Part shown: positions 55,808-64,000 of the stretch, piece by piece | Position numbering within the stretch: position 1 is the first letter of the stretch | Layout: each line of letters begins with the position of its first letter | Assembly: GCA_037976565.1 (NCBI GenBank) | Contig: CP137668.1 | Coordinates: forward strand, 19,365,714-19,429,713 | Length of the DNA stretch: 64,000 nt | Direction of reading: 5' to 3' | Source of the DNA: Mesocentrotus franciscanus | Taxonomy: Eukaryota > Echinodermata > Echinoidea > Camarodonta > Strongylocentrotidae | Position numbers and translations under genes: made by a program | Notes under the pieces: generated by a model | The model's input: only the letters and a program-made list of their open reading frames with translations | The model's database searches: none | Told to the model about the DNA's origin: nothing

Positions 55808-57807
55808 CAGGCGCGGATCCAGGGAGGCCGAGCGGGCCTTGCCCCCAAAAAAAAAAAGAGAGAGAGGAAAAGAAGAGAAAGAAGGAAGAAGAAAAGGGGG
55901 AAAAAAATAAGAGAGAAGGAAGGAAAGAAAAAAAAGGAAAAGAGGAGATAAAGGGAAGGAAAAAAAGAGGAAGAAGAAAAGAAAAGAAGGGGATATCAGT
56001 TGCAATTTTCCCGCCAAGTTGTGGATCGGGGGCTTGCCTCTAACCCCCTCCCCCGCCCCAAAGAGAGAAGGAAGGAAAGGGAACAAAAAGACGAAGAAGA
56101 AAAGAAAAGGGTGAAAAGAAGGGAGATCAGTTGCGATTAATTCCGCCAACAACGTGTGGATCGGGGAGGGGAGTCTAAAGGCCCCTGCCCCCTACAGCAA
56201 ACCTAAAAGAGAGAGAGAAGGAAAGGGACACTTGCTGAAATGACACAATTTTCCGAGTTTTTCCTCACTTTTTAGTAAATTATATTTTTTTATGCGTTTG
56301 TTGGAAAATAACAAATTCCTAAATTTACAGTCAGGCAAGAAATTTCCGAGTTTTTTCCTAACTTTTTAGTAAATTATACTCTTTTATGCGTTTGTTGGAA
56401 AATGACAAATTCCTAAATTTACAGTCAAGCAAGATATTTCCGAGTTTTTTCTTCACTTTTTAGTAAATTATACTTTTTATGCGTTTGTTCCTAAATTCCT
56501 AAATTTACAGTCAGGCAAGAAATATGCTTATTTAGAGGCCTACATGTCAGGGCCCGCGGAACTGCGGGGATCGAGGGCCTCGAGCCCCCCCAACTTTTTG
56601 AAAAAGTATATTAAAGAAAATTAGAAAGAAAGAATAGTGACCTGCCAGTGTCACAAAATAATGGGGTATAAACATATGCTCATCTGACCGTGATTAAATG
56701 CCTATAACCCTGAGCTTCCGGGGCTCTGCCCCTTGATTCCACCTAGGGATCTAAGGCGGGCCCCTGGATGCTCATCTGACGGTAATTTAATGCCTAAAAC
56801 CCTGAGTTTCTGGGGACTCCGCCCCTGGACCCCACACCAATTATTGTCTTGCCAGTGTCACAAATAAGGTATCAAAATAGGCTCATCTGACAGTAATTAA
56901 ACGCCTAAAACACATGAGCTTCTGGGCCTCCGCCCCCTGGACCCGACGCTAAATAGTGTCCTGCTTCTGTCAATAAGGTATAACAAAAATGCTCATCTGA
57001 CCGTAATTAAACGCATAAAACCCCTGTGCTTCCGGGGGCTCTGCCCTGGACCCAACCAAGGGCCCCAAGGCGGGCCCCTGGATACTCACCTGACTGTAAT
57101 TTAATGCCTAAAACCCTTGAGCTTCCGGGGGCTTCGCCCCCTGGACCCCTCGCCATTTAGTGACCTGCGAGTGTCACGAATAAAGTATCAAAATATGTTC
57201 ATCTGACCGTAATCTAACAAGTGAAACGCTCTCGGCGGTCTGCATTACGCAATTCGATATGATGAAAAATTGAGGTAGGGACATTATTGATAGGCAGGTT
57301 TGCCCATTAGCAGGCCCCCCAAAATGAAATCCTCTGAATCTAATCAGCATTTTGAAGTGAATATTGACTAAGAATATGCAGACCTGAAATGACATTTGAC
57401 TTTGACTTTGTCACCTAAAAGACTAATCACATGATTGGTGATACTTGATAGGTATCAAAAGGTATCAAAATATGCTCATCTGGCCGTAATTAAATGCCCA
57501 TATCACTGAGCTTCCAGGGCCTCCACCCTTTGATCCCCGCCGGCGCTTTGCCCCTAGACCCCACGCCAATTTATGCTACGCTCTACTTGATCACAAATAC
57601 TTTAGCGTCCCCGACCCACTTTGAAAAACGTTCAGTGGGGCCTGGAGGTAGTGGGGAGATGCAGATTTTTTTGTCTGCCCCCCCCCCATAAAAAAACCGT
57701 TTTTGCTCATTACGCCACTGCTGGTCAACATTACGTACAAATATTTGGCTCGCATAATTTCAAATTTGGGCCGCCCCCCCCCCTAAGAAATCCTGGATCC
57801 GCGCCTG
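55808..57807. mobile_element. Composite GGATCC-end element, second copy (2.0 kb)
   Basis: This has the same CAGGCGCGGATCCAGG / CCTGGATCCGCGCCTG ends as the 30.4-kb element. It is longer because of two internal tandem expansions: about three ~95-bp units (56245-56525, TTTTTAGTAAATTATA and GCGTTTGTTGGAAAAT) and about six ~115-bp units (56620-57220, CTCATCTGACCGTAA type). The left inner CAGTGGCGTA end is lost, but the right one (57711-57720) remains. It begins right after a decayed LINE and has no ORF of its own. Confidence 0.8.
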
Positions 57808-57980
57808 CCTGATGCAAGTCAGTTGGATCATGTGGTCTAAAAACGAAACCAGAGAAAAATACACATAATTAGAGAACTAGAGCTAATCATGATCTCATCA
57901 TCGTTATCCTTTTTCCGCTCTAGTTAGCTCGATCTTTAGAAAAAACATGTTACAATTATTTTGCTTTTGTCCCTTTTTAG

Positions 57981-58066
57981 TCTTCCTCTGCTAAATTACG
58001 CACAAGATTTCTCGCCACATTGCCTGTTCTTTCTTTTGTATTCGCTTAACAGAACTCAACAGCGAG
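57981..58066 (+). CDS. Unidentified gene, exon a
   Basis: The acceptor is TTTTGTCCCTTTTTAG and the donor is CAGCGAG|GTGAGG. The exon is 86 nt, phase 2 in and phase 1 out. It encodes LPLLNYAQDFSPHCLFFLLY, then SLNRTQQR. It joins exon b in frame, completing an Asp codon across a 79-bp intron. The product is not recognised. The 5' exon must lie upstream of the inserted element at 55.8-57.8 kb. Confidence 0.45.
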
Positions 58067-58145
58067 GTGAGGTGAAAAAACACCTCTTCATGAATAGATC
58101 TTTGTTCAATGGTTTTTCTTTTTTATTGCCTCCCTCATTTAATAG

Positions 58146-58330
58146 ATGACTTCAAGAAGAAAAGGGCAATCACTCAAAAAACGATATATGGCTATGCTAT
58201 TGTGATTTCACGGATGAAGGTTGCACTGTATGGGGTCAGACCGAATAGCACGCTCACTGGCATTCAAATCTCCCAATTACGTTTTTGGGTGTCGACGGCG
58301 ATCACGGGCTCTGTGTGTCACGTGCAATCA
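58146..58330 (+). CDS. Unidentified gene, exon b
   Basis: The acceptor is TTGCCTCCCTCATTTAATAG and the donor is CAATCA|GTGAGA. The exon is 185 nt, phase 1 in and phase 0 out. It encodes DFKKKRAITQKTIYGYAIVI, then SRMKVALYGVRPNSTLTG and FWVSTAITGS. The sequence is mixed hydrophobic and basic, like an alpha-helical repeat protein, but I cannot name a family. It fits exons a and c by phase and reading frame. Confidence 0.55.
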
Positions 58331-58532
58331 GTGAGACCCCCTCGATGTTTTTTTGGACTTTGATATATAGATACGTGTATATAAATGGGAACGCATTTAG
58401 GATAAGCACAGATTTTCAAAAAATTAATCTTTTTAAATTAATCGTTCCTAGTGTGCAAGATAAATAGAGATTTGAGAAATTCATCTTCTATTTTAGGCGT
58501 TGAGGTCCAACTTACCTGCCTTCTTTTACCAG

Positions 58533-58753
58533 AGGATATTTATATTGTTTCCCCTCTATCAATCATCAAACTACATGTATGTCGAAAAGCTTGTCGAAAC
58601 TCTTCCAAATGTGGGCAGTTCCCTGCGAAATTTTGTTAATGTCCTCATTCCTATGACTAAAAATACTTGTTATACGCACTGGTATAATTCCCTTTACCTT
58701 CATGCTCTACCCATTGCCCTTCCCCAAACACCCTCCTCTCGTGTTCACCAAAG
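58533..58753 (+). CDS. Unidentified gene, exon c
   Basis: The acceptor is CTGCCTTCTTTTACCAG and the donor is CACCAAAG|GTAAGG, close to consensus. The exon is 221 nt, phase 0 in and phase 2 out. It encodes YMYVEKLVETLPNVGSSLRN, then FVNVLIPMTKNTCYTHWYN and LHALPIALPQTPSSRVHQ. Balanced composition and two good splice sites make it the best exon of this gene. I found no downstream exon. Confidence 0.55.
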
Positions 58754-59108
58754 GTAAGGAACCTCTTCATGTTCTTGAAACAGCATCTTTTGTTATTATT
58801 CATACTTACCATAAAAGTAACGTAGTAGTCATTACAATTTCATCAACTTTAATCACATTTTCAATGATAATGTTATATTCAATAGATCAACAATCGGGTT
58901 AATAACAGTGACACTCACGGCCATGCACGGTCATCGATCCAAAAAGAGTTCAGTTTTGAATTATACTGGTGCATGATTCAGCTGTCGTCAGATAATCAAT
59001 TGTTAAATGTTATCCCCACAAAGATAAGAATGTTCCTTTTCAAGAGGTGTGCATTGCATTTGAAAAACGCCCATGTTCTAATAAAAAATAGGCTTTTGTT
59101 AAAAATCT
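58754..59108. other. Probable intron, no exon recognised
   Basis: It contains only short frames without a domain. If the gene continues, the next exon needs phase 2; I could not identify it. Confidence 0.35.
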
Positions 59109-59281
59109 GGGGCGTGTTCCATCAACTAAAATCGATTTCGATTTTAAAAATCGATTTTAAGGCCGAATCGATTTTATTTATTTGATGAAACAGCTCCTAA
59201 AATCGAAATTGATTTTAGGCCCTTAAAATCGATCGGATCGATTTTAAGATCGATTTTAGGGCTTAGTGAAACACCCCCCTG
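59109..59281. mobile_element. Hairpin MITE built of AAAATCGATTTT blocks
   Basis: It starts GGGGCGTGTTCCATCAACTA and ends GGGCTTAGTGAAACACCCCC. The interior is alternating AAAATCGATTTTAA-type palindromic blocks (at least six), so the whole 173 bp can fold on itself. There is no ORF. End sequences of the GGGGCGTTTCAT-A type are common MITE termini in marine invertebrates. Confidence 0.8.
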
Positions 59282-59970
59282 GTTTCGGTTAGGAAGTTAG
59301 TCTGAGGTCTAAAACTTCGTTCGTTAAACGTGATCTTAGACACAGGGTCAGTTTAGACTGAATTTGTATATAGAGCATTGATATATATATCTGATTCAAT
59401 GTATTTTGAGCCTACTCGGTTTGTCACTGACATATATTTGACCAATGTTGAAATTAGAAAGACTCTAAGATACATGTAATGAATCGTAATGAGCTGCCCC
59501 ATATACATTGTGAGGTGTATTACTAAAGGTGTTATAACGTTGATAAAAGGTGGTTGCCCTGGTTAATGTTCAATGTCACAGACGAACAAGATCCTTACGC
59601 ATCCTTACACATTGCAGGTCCATATACACACATACACCCACGCAACACACCCTCAGGTCATGTCAGGTAACAGAATTGGAAGACAGTAGCATAATAAGAT
59701 AATACATTGTATAGGCCTGAGTACATTTGAAAGAATGATTCAGTTACGAGAAAAACTGTTCATGGATTGAACATACTTTCAAATAATGTCATCGATCGTT
59801 TCTCTTTAACTTCTTCTTTCCAAATCTCATTCCAAAAAAAAATTGTACATGTATATTATTTTAAGTATATTTTCAATTAGACAAAAATAACCGTCTGGTA
59901 TGGGTCATTCTTTAATAAAACTGACATTTGTTGACATTCCCCATACACAGACGGTACCCCGTACGCCTCG
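59282..59970. other. Intergenic or intronic stretch, no gene seen
   Basis: Nothing beyond short AT-rich patches. Confidence 0.35.
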
Positions 59971-60030
59971 CACCACGGGGAGAGATTGAGCCAATGGTGC
60001 AGCACTTTGCTGCACCAAGTTTCTCCCCCG
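59971..60030. other. Compact hairpin, GGTGCAGCA stem
   Basis: GGTGCAGCA, three loop bases and TGCTGCACC form a perfect 9-bp stem (about 59995-60015). The outer GGGGAGAGA and TTTCTCCCCC arms add a second stem interrupted by a small internal loop. It could be a structured RNA or a small mobile-element scrap. Confidence 0.4.
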
Positions 60031-60219
60031 ATTTTCTTTATTTAGATCTAATTTTCTGATTTATAAATAAGATAGAAATAAACTATACATATTATACTCC
60101 TATGTACAGTTAACAAAGAATTATTACCTATTCCCAAAGGCGGAATTTACGGACTTACTTATATGAGTTATCCATTTTTTTAATCTCAGAACCAAGGGAA
60201 CGGTACGTTCATGCATTCG

Positions 60220-60497
60220 AACTGGTAATCTATGACATGACCCGCCCGATATATTTCCGGGTCAACCGACCAAAACAAGCCCAATGGCCAATCAGAGCAC
60301 GTGTTTGATATTGGGCTTATGAATATTCAAACATCACCGGCTCAAGCCGGGCTGACTCATACGTAGCTATTGGACGTTCGAAAAGAAAAAATGAATATTC
60401 ATCAACTCAAACCAAGATGGCTGACAACAAATCTTGTTGACTACAAGATTTTCTCGGATTAATCATTAATATAGGATCTAAATGAGCAAGCTATCGT
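60220..60497 (+). promoter_or_regulatory. Promoter-like region and possible first exon
   Basis: CCAATGGCCAATCAGAGCACGTG (60280-60302) holds two CCAAT boxes and a CACGTG E-box. CTATTGGACG (60367) is an inverted CCAAT. ACCAAGATGGCTGAC (60411) matches the YY1-type AAGATGGC element that sits just after many animal start sites; its ATG opens only a seven-codon frame. At 60483 ATGAGCAAGCTATC is followed by GTAAGT, a strong donor. Together this looks like a TSS with a short 5' UTR and first exon on the plus strand, but no downstream exon was found. Confidence 0.4.
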
Positions 60498-61616
60498 AAG
60501 TCAAAGTAGATATTTCTGTGTTATTTTTCATCTTAAATAATATTCAGTGTAATATTGCAGCCAAATTGGATATATGAAGACGTAAAGAGTGAAAAACTCG
60601 TTGCATATCTCATTCATCGCGGTCCGGCCGAACCGAACCATTCCTCCCGTACAGTCCCCATAGGACGTTCTTCAGTCTATGTATAGAGACGGTCAGAGGA
60701 GCCAGATGCAATCTCAGCGGAATAACCGTCGATATCAGAGACTGAAGCTTTCGGTCTAATTTTCAATATGAATGAAGCACATGAAATTTAATTTCTTTAA
60801 ACAATTTCATGATCATATGTTCCCCCAACTTTATTCATGTCTTACCGAGTCAATTGATGTGATATATTATTGGCCGATATACCAAGTATATACCAACAAA
60901 CTGCGATTCCTTTTTCTTTTCGTGACATCCTATTCATAGTGATATATTGAAATATGCGATATCTTGATCACTGTGACGTATAAAACCCTGACACCATCGA
61001 TGACAGAACCAGACAAACCATGAAGATACATTATATATATATATATCAATGCAGGTTCAATATGCAATTTAATGTCAAAATAAGCAATTGTTTATGTCTC
61101 CATTTTTATAACTCAGTTATCATGAAATAATGTCTTTCCAAACGTAAATAAACTTTACCATACTGCAATCCTAGCTCATTTGTTTGTGTTAATTCCTATC
61201 ATTATTTTGCCTAAAACAAAATAAATTGTCATACTCTTATTTTATAATACTCTGTGGGTTTTCTCCATACTTGTTACAACTAAATATACCATTATGTTCC
61301 TTCATCTCCTATGAATTGAATAAATTATGATGACTTTAGAAGTCTACATGCCTGTCTTTATAATCACAACCTTGACATAAACCATCCATAACAAATCAAA
61401 TCATGCACTGCAATAATACTCTAGTATTGGCAGTAATTGTGTCTCCTTTTTGTATATGGCATGAACACTCATTATAATCCAAATAGGCTACACAACTCCA
61501 TACTATGCACCTTATCATTTGACATTATTCATCTTCACTTTGAACACTAAATGATACCCAACTTAAATGCCCATACGCCTACTTCATTTTTCATGTATAT
61601 TACATTACAAAAAGAT
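60498..61616. other. Stretch without recognised exon
   Basis: A (TA)n run is at 61030-61048. If the 60.2-kb promoter is real, this would be its first intron. Confidence 0.35.
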
Positions 61617-61873
61617 TGAGATAGTACTTTGGACATATCAACAGAATGAATCTAAAAAGATACACCCACATCCTTCTCAACGGAAATGTACATGGCAAAC
61701 GCCCAAGGGGAAGACCAGCTAAGAGATGGATGGACTGTATCAAGGTGGACTGCAACAACAGACACCTTGGCTCCCTGACTAAAGCCACTAGGCTGACAGA
61801 AGATAGGAAGGCGTGGCAAGCCGTTGTGAAACGGAGGCCATCATACATCCCAGCGATGGTTTGGACGGCTTAA
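61617..61873 (+). pseudogene. LINE reverse-transcriptase C-terminal tail
   Basis: YFGHINRMNLKRYTHILLNG is followed by KRPRGRPAKRWMDCIKVDCN, then LTKATRLTEDRKAWQAVV and KRRPS to a stop at 61871-61873. FGH--R, G-RPRGRP-KRWMD and A-DR-AWR are the standard C-terminal end of RTE-type and related LINEs (often annotated as craniofacial development protein 2-like). The final 85 codons are intact, but there is an in-frame stop just before YFGH and no RT core upstream. It is a 5'-truncated copy. Confidence 0.85.
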
Positions 61874-62735
61874 AGATAAAGTTGAGTACTGATCATGCGA
61901 TTGCATTGTGAAAGAAACGTTGTGGAATCGATCAGAAAAGGTTGATCATCTAGCATATAAGTATTGGTGTGTACTGCAAGGTTCTGGAATCATCAAAATG
62001 ATAAGAAATTTGGCCCAGTCTTGGTAAAGTTACAAGCACGGTACACAGAAAGATGTATATATGGGACTACGCGACCACGTGCGCGATATCTATTTGGTCC
62101 CAATAAATATAATAATTTACCAAATATATCAATTAGTAGGCGGTTTCCCGGCAAAATTTTTATCATCACGTATTAGTCGAAACATATTCTTTCACATGAT
62201 TGGTAATGAGAGCTTCCATTTCATTTTTTGAGAGAGGGGCGTTTCCAAAACTGGTCTTTACCTTTAAGTCAAGTAAGTCAAGTACATTACATGTACTCTG
62301 CATACACACAAGCTTATGCACTTTTACGTATACATGTGTACTCTCGTCCCTTCATGTATAAGGCATCACAAAATTACACAAATGTCACTTAAATTCTATA
62401 TTATATAAAGCCAGAAGTCTAATTTATAAAGATATATTAAAGCTTTAACTTCAAGATAACATAATTATTTTTACTTACATCATTGAGCTTGTATCGAAAT
62501 TAGGCAAAAATCAATGGGTATCTCTGGGTAAGATAGCACTTCCAACACAGGAAAATTAGCAGCACGCCTCAGTCAGTACGCTGCTGCTCGAAAACCCCCG
62601 TATTTATCGTAGTCTTAGGCTTAGGCCTACGTAATGAGCACACGAGCTTGAAAACACAGACATGTTTCCACCTATACAAAATGGTATCACAAAGCTATCC
62701 CAAGTGTATCTAGATCGCGTTGATACTGTCGTACA
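61874..62735. other. Intergenic stretch, no gene seen
   Basis: GTCAAGTAAGTCAAGTA (62267-62283) and TACATGTGTA/TACATG motifs are present. The open frame 61964-62176 is not recognised. Confidence 0.35.
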
Positions 62736-62966
62736 AAGAGCGGTTGCCGTGGCAATGGACACGAAAGACAAAAACTCAGTGATGACATGGAGAAGCATGA
62801 AAATAAATTGTGCGATATAAGAACCTCGCTAGTCTCCAGGATTTGGAAATTTCTATTGATAGCAAAGTGCAGAAACTTCGTGATATTTAGAGATCAGTTT
62901 CTGATAACACAACTGAAATCAATGCTTTGTCGAATAGGCTTGATCACATCGAACAATACTCCCGCC
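62736..62966 (+). pseudogene. LINE ORF1 coiled-coil fragment
   Basis: With one frameshift near 62835, the plus strand reads DDMEKHENKLCDIRTSL, then LQDLEISIDSKVQKLRD, a stop, and SVSDNTTEINALSNRLDHIE QYSR. A heptad-rich stretch ending in NRLDHIEQYSR is the classical end of the coiled coil in LINE ORF1 proteins (N-R-DD-EQYSR). A GGATCC-type end follows directly. Confidence 0.7.
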
Positions 62967-63205
62967 AGGCGCGGATCCACGGGGGAGGAGCTGGCATAAA
63001 AAAGGAAAAGAAGAAGATTCGCTCGAGATAAATACTCACTTTTCCCTATATTTTGTCCAGATTAACTTTATGATGTATATTATATTGTATGATTATCCTT
63101 GTAATGTATGTTATTTTGTCTTTATATGTATGCGATACTGTATGTTATTTTATCTAAATGTTTTCATGATGAATGAAATAAATTCGACTATCTATCTATC
63201 AAACA
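62964..63205 (+). mobile_element. GGATCC-end scrap and retroposon tail with (CTAT)n
   Basis: CCAGGCGCGGATCCACGG (62964) repeats the left end of the 30.4-kb and 55.8-kb elements and interrupts the ORF1 fragment. What follows (63000-63205) ends AATGAAATAAATTCGACTAT with CTATCTATC units, like a LINE 3' tail with poly(A) signal and microsatellite. No matching right end is seen. Confidence 0.5.
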
Positions 63206-63259
63206 GTCTTGCGTAAATCTAACAAAAAGGGCTTTCTACACACGAAAATCACACATTGT

Positions 63260-63680
63260 GTTATTAAAACTGAACACATTTATTCCATCAGCAACAGCTG
63301 TCCATTTTTTCAAACGCATTTACAATATTTCACAGGCCCTATACTCTTACAAAAATCGGTAAACATAAATCACCCAATTAAAAATCCATCACTGGGCAAC
63401 AAACTGACCTGTAAACTGTTGGTTAAAATTTACCTAACTGATATTGGGTAATCTAAATGCTATGCGGTCAATTAAATTGCCTAACAGCTATTCACCAATC
63501 ACATTTTACCCAACTCTCAAGTTTGCTCAATTATTTTCAGTTGGTAATTGCCTAACTAATTTTACCCTATTATCCAATTAGTATTTGACCGATTGTAGAG
63601 TAAGATTGCGGAATACCCAACTATTTTACCCAACCCTTTATTTTGCCAACTCAATGTTTATATTTATTTTAACCAACAAT
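63260..63680. repeat. TTACCCAACT / TTGGGTAA degenerate repeat block
   Basis: Variants of TTTACCCAACT and TTGGTTAAAATT recur on both strands with irregular spacing (63400-63670). It probably belongs to another minisatellite-bodied element. There is no ORF. Confidence 0.55.
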
Positions 63681-64000
63681 GAGTAACATGAAATCTACCA
63701 ACCCTCAGGAAATAAGTACTCATTGATAGTCTTTCGATCTAAATCCGTGGTCAAGACTTTTACAATGTACCTTTAAAGTGTCAACTGTTGTTTGCAGAAT
63801 GAGAAAATCTGCAAAATATTTGGCTCTAGATAATTTACATACGACGTAACGTGACAAATGGATCGTGACGCCAGAATACTGAACTCTAACACAACGTAGT
63901 GCACCAGAAGCGTAGATTTCTTGGTTTAGTGGCAGTATGCCAATAGAGGGCGCACATTTGATTTGTACTCCATTTTGAGATGATACCGATCCTCAAGTTG
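63681..64000. other. Window end, no gene seen
   Basis: No feature is visible to the right border. Confidence 0.35.

Overview
This is a window of animal nuclear DNA: AT-rich, intron-bearing and dense in repeats. There are no operons, no long bacterial-type ORFs and no CRISPR. A carbohydrate sulfotransferase 15-like (CHST15/GalNAc4S-6ST family) gene, Harbinger and CR1/L2-like relics, tRNA-derived SINE remnants and many foldback and MITE-like elements fit a marine deuterostome. A sea urchin or another echinoderm is most likely; this is inferred from family content, not from a search.

The best gene is on the minus strand, 27.05 to 4.18 kb. I reconstruct eight coding exons with matching splice phases: 27050-26882 (tentative, type II membrane anchor), 26142-25973, 17214-16986 (5'-phosphosulfate loop), 16313-16218, 12076-11923 (3'-phosphate motif), 9599-9440, 5835-5691 and 4369-4182. 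The total is 1311 nt, about 436 residues. Its introns hold most of the repeats of the first 27 kb: a (TAC)n microsatellite, a dispersed repeat pair, a 143-bp duplication, a foldback element, a TTAA-flanked MITE, a three-unit 931-bp tandem array leading into a LINE endonuclease fragment, a Harbinger fragment, a SINE and a GCGC-rich minisatellite.

From 27 to 53 kb I see almost only repeats: a ~760-bp near-perfect foldback at 28.55-29.31 kb, a nested transposon at 30.4-31.6 kb, two more copies of the TTAA MITE, several minisatellites, a 38.8-39.6 kb foldback, reverse-transcriptase fragments near 41 kb, a 192-bp tandem array at 47.7-48.2 kb, and a 3.7-kb block of direct and inverted copies of one repeat family at 49.4-53.1 kb.

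From 53.4 to 58.8 kb a second, unidentified plus-strand gene is likely. Three phase-consistent exons lie at 57981-58066, 58146-58330 and 58533-58753, with possible upstream exons at 53410-53517 and 53814-53879. A decayed LINE (54.24-55.8 kb) and a 2.0-kb inserted element (55.81-57.81 kb) occupy the gap. The last 5 kb holds a hairpin MITE, a promoter-like CCAAT/YY1-type region at 60.2-60.5 kb, an RT C-terminal fragment, a LINE ORF1 coiled-coil fragment and repeats.

The most striking structures are the 931-bp tandem units that each repeat a LINE 5' region including the start of its ORF; the long foldback whose loop carries a TGACGTCA palindrome; and a recurring design, seen in several unrelated elements, of short minisatellites present on both strands and in places switching strand within the element. 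All calls come from reading the sequence; no database search was possible.
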